From the NCBI RefSeq assembly GCF_002860325.1, contig NZ_PKOJ01000004.1, positions 186,001 through 250,000 on the forward strand: 64,000 bases of DNA, read 5' to 3'. Below are positions 53,039-61,816 of this stretch, one piece after another (position 1 is the first letter of the stretch; each line of letters begins with the position of its first letter). The translations under genes and the position numbers were made by a program. The notes below the pieces were generated by a model. That model was not told the origin of the DNA. It did no database searches and saw nothing but the letters and a program-made list of their open reading frames with translations. This DNA is from Neptunicoccus cionae (GTDB lineage: Bacteria > Pseudomonadota > Alphaproteobacteria > Rhodobacterales > Rhodobacteraceae).

Positions 53039-53817
53039 CCGACCCGACCTTCGAATTTACCCGCGCCATCACCCGCAAACCTGCGGCTAGCATTATTGAC
53101 GGACTGCGCGCCGAGGACATCGGAACGCCGGATCTTGACCGGATGCTGGCGGCCCACGCCCATTACGTCGAAACCTTGAAAAAGACCGGCGCGGAAGTGA
53201 TCGAATTGCCCCCGTTGGAAGATTTTCCGGACGCGGTGTTTGTGGAAGACACTGCACTTTGCCTGCCGCAAGGCGCTGTCCTGATGCGCCCCGGTGCGCC
53301 AAGCCGTATGGGGGAAGTCGCCGAAATGAGCCCGACCCTGAACCGCGTCTACGATGATGTACGCCGGATCGAAGGACCGGGCCATATCGAGGGCGGCGAT
53401 ATTCTGGTCACAGGCCGCGAGGTTCTGGTGGGCCGTTCTGACCGCACGGATGCGGAAGGCGTAGAAGAACTGCGCAACATCATCAGCGAATGGGGCCATA
53501 GCTTGCGAGAGGTTTTCACGCCGGAAGGTGTTTTGCACTTCAAGACCGACTGTTCGCTGCTGGACGGAGAAACCATCCTGTCTACCAAACGGCTCGACGA
53601 CTCCGGTTGCTTTAAAGGGTACCGCGTTCTTCACACCGCCGAAGGAGAGGAAGCGGCGGCCAACAGTATCCGGTTCAACCAGTTCGTTCTTTGCCCCGAT
53701 GGTTTCCCGAAAACAGCAGAGATGCTCGACAAGGCCGGATATAACGTAGTGCAGATCGACAATACAGAATGCGCCAAACTCGATGGTGGCATGTCCTGCC
53801 TGTCCTTGCGCTTCTGA
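53035..53817 (+). CDS. dimethylargininase (DDAH)
   Basis: This is a 260-residue guanidino-modifying enzyme of the pentein fold, matching N-omega,N-omega-dimethylarginine dimethylaminohydrolase, which gives citrulline and dimethylamine. Catalytic His is H168 (VLHFKTD) and nucleophile is C255 (GGMSCLSLRF, five residues from the C terminus), very close to the bacterial DDAH layout. Other family parts are FPDAVFVEDTALCL and HIEGGDILV. It is the last gene before a strong terminator. Together with the basic-amino-acid importer it indicates use of methylated arginine as a nitrogen source. Confidence 0.88.
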   Translation: MTDPTFEFTRAITRKPAASIIDGLRAEDIGTPDLDRMLAAHAHYVETLKKTGAEVIELPPLEDFPDAVFVEDTALCLPQGAVLMRPGAPSRMGEVAEMSPTLNRVYDDVRRIEGPGHIEGGDILVTGREVLVGRSDRTDAEGVEELRNIISEWGHSLREVFTPEGVLHFKTDCSLLDGETILSTKRLDDSGCFKGYRVLHTAEGEEAAANSIRFNQFVLCPDGFPKTAEMLDKAGYNVVQIDNTECAKLDGGMSCLSLRF

Positions 53818-53850
53818 GTCGAAGCACACTCTGAAATTTAGAAAAGTAAG

Positions 53851-53884
53851 AGACCGCTCCACCTATCGGAGCGGTCTTTTTTTT
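53851..53884 (+). terminator. intrinsic terminator of the tetR-ddaH operon
   Basis: AGACCGCTCC (53851-53860) pairs with GGAGCGGTCT (53868-53877) around a 7-nt loop and is followed by eight T residues. This is the clearest intrinsic terminator in the window. Confidence 0.92.
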
Positions 53885-54052
53885 CAACCACGCGAAAAAA
53901 GTTTTGCCGGTTTCGGCTTTGCGACATGCCTGCACCTGATCCTTGCGCCGCGGCATTCTCCGGCTGCCATGGCTAACCCCCTCAACCAGAACAGATTTTC
54001 TGAAGCGTAAACAACCTGCGGCGCTGCCGACAGCAGCCTTCCGGTGCTGATG

Positions 54053-54081
54053 TTGACAGAAATTCGATTCTGTCTCAATAT
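54053..54081 (+). promoter_or_regulatory. promoter and operator of the TRAP-hydantoinase operon
   Basis: TTGACA (54053-54058) and CAATAT (54076-54081) have a 17-bp spacer, ending 45 bp before the DctP-like ATG. Inside lies the inverted repeat GACAGAA (54055-54061) and TTCTGTC (54068-54074), a good candidate operator for the IclR-type regulator encoded later in the operon. Confidence 0.6.
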
Positions 54082-54126
54082 ATGATAACTTGTTTCGATA
54101 AGCGATACAACACTGGGAGGATTACA

Positions 54127-55104
54127 ATGAAGCATTTTCTTATGACAGCGGCGCTGACCTGCGCCCTGCCCCTGTCCGCAATGGCGCAGGACGTTACGAT
54201 CAAGATGGGCCATGCGGCCTCTTCCAAACATATTTTCCATGAAGGGCTTGAGATTTTTGCGCAAAAGGTAGCCGAGAAAACCAACGGCGCTGTCGCGGTG
54301 GAAGTTTATGGCGACCGCCAGCTTGGCGATGACAAACAACTGCTGGAAGGCCTGCAAATCGGCCTGATCCACGGCGCACTCGTGTCATCTGCGACGCTGC
54401 CTCTGGTGCTGGGCGCCGGTGGGTTTGATGCCTTGCAACTGCCATTTGTGGTATCCAGTTACGAACAGATGTCCGGCGTTCTGACGTCCGATCTCGGAGA
54501 TGAACTTCTGGCCACTCTGGATGAAAAATCCATCAAAGGAGTTGGTTTTGTCGAGGCAGGCCAACGGCACTTTCTGGCAAAATCCAAAGTAGGATCAACC
54601 GCCGATTTTGCCGGATTGAAAACACGTATCGTGCCAATCCCGCTGCACAAAGCCACATGGGAAGGCATTGGTGTGAATCCGATCGGCATGGCCTACGGCG
54701 AGGTTTACTCTGCCCTTGAAACCGGAACGATTGACGCAGTGGAGATCAATCTGTCCTCTATCCAGTCCGAAAGCCTGTTTGAATCCGCCAAGGATGTGAC
54801 CTTGACCGGCCACTACTTCTGGCCGGGTGTCATCATGCTGTCCGGCAAAACCTTCGACGGGCTGACCGCGGAACAACAAGAAGCCGTTACAGCCGCCGGT
54901 AAAGAAGCTACAGCCGAGGCCTATGCCCTTGCTGCCAGTCAGGAAGCGGACACAACAGCGTTTCTTGAAGAAAACGGTGTGACCATCACGCCACTTTCCG
55001 ATCTGGATGCAATGAAGGCCAAGACGGAATCTGTGGTTGAGACATGGACCGCCAAAGATCCGATGGTGGCCAAAATCACCGAAGCCTTCCGCGCAGGTAA
55101 CTGA
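54127..55104 (+). CDS. TRAP transporter substrate-binding protein (DctP family)
   Basis: This is a 325-residue periplasmic binding protein with a signal peptide (MKHFLMTAALTCALPLSAMA). It begins VTIKMGHAASSKHIFHEGLEIFAQKV, and the conserved Arg for carboxylate binding is in FAGLKTRIVPIPLHK near residue 170, so the ligand is probably an organic acid. The ATG at 54127 follows GGGAGGA; an earlier in-frame ATG at 54082 falls in the promoter. It begins the longest operon in the window, followed by a cupin gene and the two TRAP permeases. Confidence 0.87.
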   Translation: MKHFLMTAALTCALPLSAMAQDVTIKMGHAASSKHIFHEGLEIFAQKVAEKTNGAVAVEVYGDRQLGDDKQLLEGLQIGLIHGALVSSATLPLVLGAGGFDALQLPFVVSSYEQMSGVLTSDLGDELLATLDEKSIKGVGFVEAGQRHFLAKSKVGSTADFAGLKTRIVPIPLHKATWEGIGVNPIGMAYGEVYSALETGTIDAVEINLSSIQSESLFESAKDVTLTGHYFWPGVIMLSGKTFDGLTAEQQEAVTAAGKEATAEAYALAASQEADTTAFLEENGVTITPLSDLDAMKAKTESVVETWTAKDPMVAKITEAFRAGN

Positions 55105-55107
55105 AAC

Positions 55108-55473
55108 ATGGCTACCAATGTCTACCGCTGGACCGATTTGCCCCGCGAAGATGTCCGCCCCGGAGTATCGCGCACTGCCTTTCGGGGTGACGGAGCCATC
55201 ATGGTGATGAACTGGCTTGAACCGGGAATGGAGAAAAAACCCCATTCCCACCCGTTCGAACAACTCGCCTATATTCTGTCGGGTCGTGTCCGGTTCGAAA
55301 TCGGCGACGAAGTAATAGAAGTCGGTGCAGGCGAAGTTGTCCGCATTCCGCCTGATGTGGTCCATTGCGGAGAGGCTTTGGGCGATGAAACCGCCGTGAA
55401 CCTTGATGTCTTTGCACCGGCCCGAAAGGATTATCTGCATCTGACGGAATATCAGGAAGCAGATTTCACCTGA
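55108..55473 (+). CDS. single-domain cupin protein
   Basis: This is a 121-residue cupin with the two metal-binding motifs: KKPHSHPFEQLAYILSGRV (His, His, Glu) and PPDVVHCGEALGD (His). It is small and soluble, without a DNA-binding domain. It sits 3 bp after the DctP-like gene and before the permeases. Cupins next to transport and catabolic genes are often isomerases, dioxygenase-like or sensor proteins; no substrate can be named. Confidence 0.75.
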   Translation: MATNVYRWTDLPREDVRPGVSRTAFRGDGAIMVMNWLEPGMEKKPHSHPFEQLAYILSGRVRFEIGDEVIEVGAGEVVRIPPDVVHCGEALGDETAVNLDVFAPARKDYLHLTEYQEADFT

Positions 55474-55478
55474 ACCAT

Positions 55479-55507
55479 GGGCTGGTCTGTCCCGATCTGG
55501 CCAGCCC
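55479..55507 (+). terminator. intercistronic hairpin before the TRAP permeases
   Basis: GGGCTGG (55479-55485) and CCAGCCC (55501-55507) with a 15-nt loop lie in the 89-bp gap between the cupin stop and the DctQ-like start. There is no T-run, so it is likely a message-processing or partial-termination element. Confidence 0.5.
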
Positions 55508-55562
55508 GACTACCCGCAAATTTACGTTTCCAACTGCCACCGCCTGATAGGGGATTAGGGGA

Positions 55563-56135
55563 ATGACCTTTCTCATGCCTGCCCAAACTGCTTTGCGTTC
55601 AGCAATCCGCTGGCTTCTTGTCACATTGATCGCAGCACTGCTGGTGTTGATGACAACCCAGATAGTGATGCGCTACGGGTTCAACGCCTCGTTGTTGTGG
55701 GCGGAGGAAATCTGCCGCTACATGCTGATCTGGCTTTCGTTTCTTGGCATTGTACTGGCCTACGAAAGAGGAGAGGTCGCCGCCTTGGGCTTTCTGTCCT
55801 TGTCCCTGCCCCGCGTACCAGCCCTTTTACTTGGTTTGCTATGTACAGGGTTGTCCCTCCTGCTTTGTATATTGCTGGTCTGGTATGGTCTGAAATTTGC
55901 CGATCTGGCCGGAAGTTCGAAAATCCCTGCCTTGCGTTTCATTCTTGAAGACCTGTTTGGTGCCAATGCCCCCGAAGCAGCGACGATCTATTGGGTCTAC
56001 CTCGCGCTGCCGGTCGGCATGGCCTTTGTCGGGCTGCGTCTGGTCGTTGATCTGGTGTTGTGCCTGCGGGCGATCGGCTCCGGTGAGACTTTGAAAGACG
56101 CACTTCAGCGGTTTGAGAGCGGGGTGGCCCAATGA
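55563..56135 (+). CDS. TRAP transporter small permease (DctQ family)
   Basis: This is a 190-residue membrane protein with four hydrophobic segments. MRYGFNASLLWAEEICRYMLIWLSFLG near residue 35-65 is the typical DctQ region containing the conserved Trp-Glu/Glu-Arg pattern. The start ATG at 55563 has GGGG upstream; ATG 55578 is a possible alternative. The stop overlaps the DctM-like start by 4 bp. Confidence 0.86.
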   Translation: MTFLMPAQTALRSAIRWLLVTLIAALLVLMTTQIVMRYGFNASLLWAEEICRYMLIWLSFLGIVLAYERGEVAALGFLSLSLPRVPALLLGLLCTGLSLLLCILLVWYGLKFADLAGSSKIPALRFILEDLFGANAPEAATIYWVYLALPVGMAFVGLRLVVDLVLCLRAIGSGETLKDALQRFESGVAQ

Positions 56136-57412
56136 CCCTCTACTTGATCACATTTATCGTTTGCCTGATCCTCGGCGTGCCGGTTGCCTTTTCGCTGGGT
56201 CTGGCCTCGGTTGCCTATCTGCTGGTGAACGACCAGTGGCAGTTGATGATCGGTTTCCCCCAGAAGATGATTGCAGGGGTCGATAATTTTGTTCTGCTGA
56301 CAATTCCTTTCTTTATCCTTGCAGGCAACCTGATGAATTCTGCCGATCTGACCCGTCAGATCGTGCGGTTTGCACAAATGCTGGTGGGCCGTGTCAAAGG
56401 CGGGCTGGCGATGGTTAATGTACTGGCCTCCATGATGTTTTCCGGTGTGTCCGGTGCGGCCACTGCGGAAGCCTCTGCAATCGGTTCCGTCATGATCCCG
56501 GCCATGCGCCGCGACGGATATCGCGCGGAATATGCCGCGGCGCTGACAGCCGCAGGTTCGATCCTTGGTCCGCTTGTACCGCCTTCGCTGGCGCTGATCC
56601 TTTACGGGGTTCTGACCAGCACGTCGATTTCGAGCCTGTTTCTGGCGGGGATCGTGCCAGCCTTCACGCTGTGCGGGCTGTTGATCCTGTACACCTTGTG
56701 GCGCGCCCGCGTGGAAGACCACCCCGTTCCGGCCCCTGTCGCCAAAGAAGAACGTTTCGGTCTGACCCTGCGGGCCCTGCCCGCGCTGATGCTGCCGGTG
56801 ATCATTGTCGGTGGCATCCGCGCAGGGATCTTCACCCCGACAGAAGCCGCCGCAGTTGCCGCCGTTTACGCCTTGTTGATCGGCTTGTTCCTCTATCGCA
56901 CGCTGTCCCCGTCAAAGATCGTCACCGCCTTTTACGACACAGCCACCATGACCGCGGGTGTGATGCTGATTGTGGCAGTCGCTTCTATGACATCGTTTAT
57001 TTTGGGGATCGAAAACATCCCACGCGCCATTGCCGCACAAATGCGCGACATCAGCGAGCAGCCTTGGGTTCTGATCCTGCTTTTGAACATCGTTCTGCTG
57101 GTCTTGGGCCTGTTTCTGGAACCGCTCGCTGCCCTTGTGCTGGCGATGCCGATCCTGAACGAGGTCTTCCCGCTGCTGCAAATCGACCCTGTGCAATTCG
57201 GTGTCATGGTGGTTCTGAACCTGATGATCGGAATGATCACCCCGCCCGTCGGGCTCTGCCTGTTCATTGTCGCTGCCATCAGCCGCGAACCGCTGGAAAA
57301 AGTCGCATTGGCCATTCTGCCGATGATCGGACTTTGCCTGCTGGTTTTGATGCTCGTGGCCTTTGTCCCTGTCCTGTCCCTTGGCTTGCCAACCCTATTG
57401 GGAGGAAACTGA
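56132..57412 (+). CDS. TRAP transporter large permease (DctM family)
   Basis: This is a 426-residue membrane protein with about twelve hydrophobic segments. Recognisable parts are ILGVPVAFSLGLASVAYLL, IPFFILAGNLMNSADLTRQI, MMFSGVSGAATAEASAIGSV, GPLVPPSLALILYG, FTPTEAAAVAAVYAL and the C-terminal MITPPVGLCLFIVAAI. It completes the TRAP importer. Its stop overlaps the IclR-type start by one base (TGATG). Confidence 0.92.
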   Translation: MTLYLITFIVCLILGVPVAFSLGLASVAYLLVNDQWQLMIGFPQKMIAGVDNFVLLTIPFFILAGNLMNSADLTRQIVRFAQMLVGRVKGGLAMVNVLASMMFSGVSGAATAEASAIGSVMIPAMRRDGYRAEYAAALTAAGSILGPLVPPSLALILYGVLTSTSISSLFLAGIVPAFTLCGLLILYTLWRARVEDHPVPAPVAKEERFGLTLRALPALMLPVIIVGGIRAGIFTPTEAAAVAAVYALLIGLFLYRTLSPSKIVTAFYDTATMTAGVMLIVAVASMTSFILGIENIPRAIAAQMRDISEQPWVLILLLNIVLLVLGLFLEPLAALVLAMPILNEVFPLLQIDPVQFGVMVVLNLMIGMITPPVGLCLFIVAAISREPLEKVALAILPMIGLCLLVLMLVAFVPVLSLGLPTLLGGN

Positions 57413-58197
57413 TGCCACCCACCACCGATTCAAACCGCACGAACCAGTCCACTGTGGCCGCTTTCGCGGTGCTTGAGGAAATGGCCCAACACACCGAAGC
57501 GGCCCGCGTGACGGATATCGCCAATGCGCTCGGAATGCCGCGCGCGCGCACCCACCGCTATCTGCAAACGCTAGTGCAACTGGGCTATGTGCGGCAGGAC
57601 GCAGCGACCGAACGCTATCGTCTGACACTGAAACTGTTCCATCTGGGGCAGGCCATTGCGGACGGCACCCAACTGACAGCCGTGGCGCGCCCTGTCATGG
57701 CTGCCTTGCGCGATAGTATTCAGCAGACCGTCACCCTGTCCATCCCCGAAGAAGCAGGCATGCGGGTGATTGACATTGTGCGGGTGGAAACCCCTGTGCA
57801 GATCATCACCCGACCGGGTGCGCTGTTGCCGCTGCACAGTTCCGCGCAGGGAAAGGTGGCGCTGGCCTGGGGAAACAAGTCCCTGCTGGATCGGTTCAAC
57901 GCGCGGCTGGAAGCAGGCGATCCCGAACTGGCCGGACTGGACCGCGACACCCTGCAAAGCCAAATCGCAGAAGCGCGGTCCAAGGGTTGGGCAATGGCCC
58001 CGCAGGAAATCCTGCCCGGAGTGAACGCCATCTCGACACCTGTCTTTGACAGTGACGGGCAGTTCGTCGCCACGATCACTGTTGTCGGTTCTGTCCAGCA
58101 GATCACATCCGAACCCGACTCGTCCTACATCCGCGCCGCACTTGATGCAGCCCGCGAAATTTCGACCAATTTAGGCTATCTGGAGTACCCCGTATGA
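57412..58197 (+). CDS. IclR-family regulator
   Basis: This is a 261-residue IclR regulator: an N-terminal winged helix (about 15-75, AAFAVLEEMAQHTEAARVTD, then GMPRARTHRYLQTLVQLGYV) and a C-terminal effector domain with the LPLHSSAQGKVALAWG signature near 140 and a GVNAISTPVFDSDGQ segment. The start is coupled to the DctM-like stop, with GGAGG upstream. It is embedded in the operon it probably controls, via the inverted repeat at 54055-54074. Relatives respond to aromatic or short-chain organic acids. Confidence 0.86.
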   Translation: MPPTTDSNRTNQSTVAAFAVLEEMAQHTEAARVTDIANALGMPRARTHRYLQTLVQLGYVRQDAATERYRLTLKLFHLGQAIADGTQLTAVARPVMAALRDSIQQTVTLSIPEEAGMRVIDIVRVETPVQIITRPGALLPLHSSAQGKVALAWGNKSLLDRFNARLEAGDPELAGLDRDTLQSQIAEARSKGWAMAPQEILPGVNAISTPVFDSDGQFVATITVVGSVQQITSEPDSSYIRAALDAAREISTNLGYLEYPV

Positions 58198-60269
58198 CCC
58201 GACATTCCCTTGCAATCGACATTGGCGGCACGTTTACCGATGCTGTACTGTTGTCCTCGGACGGGCAAAGCTATGTGGATAAAACCCTTACAACCCACAA
58301 TAACCTGCTCGAAGGGTTTTTCAGAGGTGTCGATCTGGTGCTGGGCCGTGCCGGCCTGACAGCAAAAGACGTGGATGATGTGGTTGTCCACGCCACCACC
58401 GTTGTGACCAACGCATTGATCGAACGCAAAGGCCCGCCCGTGGCGCTGATCCTGACGGAAGGCTTCCGCGATGTGCTCTATATCCGCGAGGAACACCGCT
58501 ATGATATGTACGATCCGCAGATCGAATTTGCCGAACCGCTGATCCCCTCCGATCGCACCTTCACGCTAAAAGAACGCACCTTCGCAGATGGCTCCGTTGG
58601 CACCCCCGTTGACGCCGATGCCGTACGCGATGTGATCCTCCAGTGCCGCGAAAAAGGTATCGTTTCGGTGGCTGTGTGTTTCCTCAATTCCTACCGCAAC
58701 GGCGCGAATGAAGATGACGTGCGCCGGATTTTTGCGCAAGAGGCGCCGGACATTTATGTATCTCTGTCCTCCGTCATCGCACCGCAAATGCGCGAATACC
58801 TGCGGGCCTCGACCGTGGCAATCAACGCCTATACCGTGCCTATTACGCGCCCCTATCTGACCGCATTGATCGAGGAACTGAAAACCCGCGGCTTTAACCA
58901 GCAACCCCTGATCATGCTATCGAACGGCGGCGTGATCGGCGCGGAACGGGCCAGCACCATGCCCGTGCGCATGATCGAAAGCGGCCCCGCAGCTGGCGCG
59001 TTGGTGGCCTGCTATTTCAGCCGCATCTTTGATATTCCCGATCTGATTTCCTTTGATATGGGCGGCACCACTGCCAAAGCCTGTCTGGTGCAAAACCACG
59101 AACCCCTTGTCACTGGCACATTCGAGGTGGACCGTCGCTACCGCTTCAAACCCGGATCGGGCATGCCGATCACCGTGCCATCCATCGACATGATCGAAAT
59201 CGGCGCAGGCGGCGGGTCTATTGCATCTGTGGACGATCTTGGCCTGCTGAAAATCGGCCCTGAAAGTGCCGGATCCATGCCCGGACCTGTCAGCTACGGG
59301 CGGGGCGGAACCGATCCTTGTGTTACAGATGCTGATCTGGTGCTCGGCGTTCTGGATGCCGATAACTTCCTTGGCGGTGACATGGCGCTGGACCTAGCCG
59401 GAGCGCAAGCCGCCTATGATGCGCTTGGCGATGCGCTGTCCCTGCCCCGCCATCAAGCCGCTTGGGGCGTGTTCGAAGTGGTCTGCGAACAGATGGCCGC
59501 GGCCACCCGCACCCATGCGACCGAACGGGGCATTGATTATCGCGGCATGCCGCTTCTGGCTTTTGGCGGCGCGGGTCCGGTACACGCCTGTATGGTGGCC
59601 GAACTGACCTCCAGCACCAAGGTAATCTACCCCCCGCTGGCCTCTGTTTTGTCGGCTTTCGGCACGCTCGTCACACCGGCGCAAATTGATCTGGTGCGCA
59701 GCCATGTCAGCCCCCTTGAATCGCTCGATTGGGATGCTGTTGATACACTTCTGGATGCCATGACCGGCGAAGGTGCAGCAGCTTTGGCCGAGGCCGGCAT
59801 CCGAGAAGAGGACTTCCACTTCGGCTTTGCCCTTGAAATGCGCTATCTCGGTCAGCAATCCGAAGTGCGTATCACGCTCGACCTTGATCCGCGCAAATCC
59901 CGTGATAGCGACGCAATCAAAGAGTTGTTTGAAGCGGAATATTTGCGCCAGTACGGGTTGAAACTGGACGGCATGAAGATCGAAACCGTCAACTGGCTCG
60001 TCACTGCTTCAGGCGTGCAGCCGGATCGCAACGCATCGAAATCCGCGGGCGCGGACACATCCGGCCCGAAAGGCACCCGCCCCGTTTACATCCGCGGAGA
60101 GGCCCAAGATGTGCCGGTCTGGTCGCGCGACGCAATTACCCCAAACGACAGCATAATTGGCCCGGTCATCATCGAGGAACGGGAAACAACCATCTTCGTT
60201 CTGGAAGGCTGGACAGTCACCTATCACGAGAGCGGAAGCCTCGTTGCAGAAAAATCGGGAGAGAAATGA
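58194..60269 (+). CDS. hyuA: hydantoinase/oxoprolinase subunit A
   Basis: This is a 691-residue protein of the HyuA family (N-methylhydantoinase A, 5-oxoprolinase and acetone or acetophenone carboxylase relatives). It has the ASKHA nucleotide fold: DIGGTFTDAVLLSSDG near residue 7, TTVVTNALIERKG near 68, ESGPAAGALVACYF near 265 and FDMGGTTAKACLV near 285, and later AFGGAGPVHACMVAEL near 462. Family members use ATP to open a cyclic amide or to activate a ketone for carboxylation. It overlaps both the iclR-type gene and the subunit B gene by 4 bp. Substrate not known. Confidence 0.86.
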   Translation: MTRHSLAIDIGGTFTDAVLLSSDGQSYVDKTLTTHNNLLEGFFRGVDLVLGRAGLTAKDVDDVVVHATTVVTNALIERKGPPVALILTEGFRDVLYIREEHRYDMYDPQIEFAEPLIPSDRTFTLKERTFADGSVGTPVDADAVRDVILQCREKGIVSVAVCFLNSYRNGANEDDVRRIFAQEAPDIYVSLSSVIAPQMREYLRASTVAINAYTVPITRPYLTALIEELKTRGFNQQPLIMLSNGGVIGAERASTMPVRMIESGPAAGALVACYFSRIFDIPDLISFDMGGTTAKACLVQNHEPLVTGTFEVDRRYRFKPGSGMPITVPSIDMIEIGAGGGSIASVDDLGLLKIGPESAGSMPGPVSYGRGGTDPCVTDADLVLGVLDADNFLGGDMALDLAGAQAAYDALGDALSLPRHQAAWGVFEVVCEQMAAATRTHATERGIDYRGMPLLAFGGAGPVHACMVAELTSSTKVIYPPLASVLSAFGTLVTPAQIDLVRSHVSPLESLDWDAVDTLLDAMTGEGAAALAEAGIREEDFHFGFALEMRYLGQQSEVRITLDLDPRKSRDSDAIKELFEAEYLRQYGLKLDGMKIETVNWLVTASGVQPDRNASKSAGADTSGPKGTRPVYIRGEAQDVPVWSRDAITPNDSIIGPVIIEERETTIFVLEGWTVTYHESGSLVAEKSGEK

Positions 60270-61816
60270 TGGACGGCGTAGAACTGCAAATCCTCTGGAG
60301 CAATATGATCGGCATCGTCAGCGAACAGGCCCGCGCCCTGCAACGCATCGCCTTCAGCCCTATCGTGCGCGAAGCGGGCGATCTGGCCAACGGGTTGTTT
60401 GACGAAAAAGCCCGCATGGTGGCACAGGCGGTCACAGGCACCCCCGGTCACATCAACTCTCTGGCGGCTGCCGCACGGAACCTGTTGAAGGACTATGACC
60501 CTGCCAGCCTGAAACCCGGCGATGTGCTGATCACCAATGATCCGTGGATGTCTGCGGGGCATTTCTTTGACATCACGGTCCTGTCGCCAATTTTCCGCAA
60601 CGGGCGCATCATCGCCTATGCAGGATCGACCATCCACCATTCCGATATCGGCGGCTATGGTATCGGGTCAGGCGCGCGCGACATCCACGAAGAGGGCCTT
60701 TGGATTCCCACAATGAAGCTCTATGAAGAAGGCCGCCCGAACGAGACCCTGTTCCAGATCATCAAACGGAATGTGCGCACACCCGATGCGCTGATGGGTG
60801 ATCTGGGGGCGCAAGTGTCTTCGGGCATGATCGCCTCTGAACGGCTGAACGCCCTGTGCGACCGCTACGGACTGGAGGATATCTCAGAACTTTCGGAAGC
60901 AATCATTACTAAATCGGAAACCGCCACTCGCGATGCAATCCGCAAACTGCCCGCTGGCACCTATCATGGATCGTCCAAATTCGATGTTCCGGGCGGCGAG
61001 GTGATCGAGTTGAAAACCGCAGTCACCATAGACGCGGAAAAAGGCGAAATCGAAATCGACTTTGAAGGCAGTTCCGGCCCGAGCGCGATGGGGATCAATG
61101 TTGTTCCGGCCTACACGCACGCCTATGCGACATTTGCGGTGCGCTCCACTCTCAACCCTGATCTCCCGAATAACGCGGGATCTTTGACGCCTATTAAACT
61201 GAAATTGCCTGAAGAATGCGTAGTGAACGCTAAGTATCCGTCGCCCGTAAACGCCCGCCACGTGGTCGGCATGTACGTGCCCTTCCCGATCCTCAAAGCG
61301 CTGGCACAAGTGGTGCCGGATGCAGTGGTTGCCGAAGGGTCCGGTGCAGTCTGGACCGTTCAAATTCAGGGGCGCGACGCAGACGGCAAACCCTTCACTT
61401 CTTCCATGTTCAACTATTCCGGCGGCATGGGCGCGCGCGCGACAAAACCGGGTATTTCCGCCGTCTGTTACCCCACAGGCGTGTCGGCGGTTCCGGTGGA
61501 AGTGCTCGAAGCCTCCTACCCGATCGCCTTTACCTGCAAGGAACTGGAACACGGAACCGGCGGTGCTGGCAAACAGCCCGGCGGCGATGGTCAGCGGATC
61601 GGCTATAAAATGCGCACCGATCGCCCGTGGCTGCTCAACACCATCCCGTCCCGCCTGACGTCCGGTCCGGAAGGTTTGCTTGGGGGCTCCGACGGAGCAG
61701 CAGGTAGCTTCAAGATCAACGGAAAATCTGTTAGCGACACTCGTAAGAAAGAGATGCAACCGGATGACGAGGTCATGATGGTCACGCCGGGTGGTGGCGG
61801 ATACGGGGCGGCGTAA
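60266..61816 (+). CDS. hyuB: hydantoinase/oxoprolinase subunit B
   Basis: This is a 516-residue HyuB-family subunit that works with HyuA. It opens with VELQILWSNMIGIVSEQARALQRIAFSPIVREAGD, followed by PGHINSLAAAARNLL, DVLITNDPWMSAGHFFDITVL, IAYAGSTIHHSDIGGYG and the C-terminal GTGGAGKQPGGDGQRIGYKM and PGGGGYG. Putative metal ligands (Asp and His in the NDPW and HHSDIGG parts) are kept. The start ATG overlaps the subunit A stop; the next ATG is three bases later. It overlaps the aldolase gene by one base. Confidence 0.87.
   Translation: MMDGVELQILWSNMIGIVSEQARALQRIAFSPIVREAGDLANGLFDEKARMVAQAVTGTPGHINSLAAAARNLLKDYDPASLKPGDVLITNDPWMSAGHFFDITVLSPIFRNGRIIAYAGSTIHHSDIGGYGIGSGARDIHEEGLWIPTMKLYEEGRPNETLFQIIKRNVRTPDALMGDLGAQVSSGMIASERLNALCDRYGLEDISELSEAIITKSETATRDAIRKLPAGTYHGSSKFDVPGGEVIELKTAVTIDAEKGEIEIDFEGSSGPSAMGINVVPAYTHAYATFAVRSTLNPDLPNNAGSLTPIKLKLPEECVVNAKYPSPVNARHVVGMYVPFPILKALAQVVPDAVVAEGSGAVWTVQIQGRDADGKPFTSSMFNYSGGMGARATKPGISAVCYPTGVSAVPVEVLEASYPIAFTCKELEHGTGGAGKQPGGDGQRIGYKMRTDRPWLLNTIPSRLTSGPEGLLGGSDGAAGSFKINGKSVSDTRKKEMQPDDEVMMVTPGGGGYGAA

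Larger units (their letters stand above)
53818..54126. other. 309-bp intergenic region with terminator and promoter
   Basis: It holds the dimethylargininase terminator (53851-53884), about 165 bp with no feature I can name, and then the promoter and inverted repeat that precede the TRAP-hydantoinase operon. I find no credible small gene in it. Confidence 0.6.
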
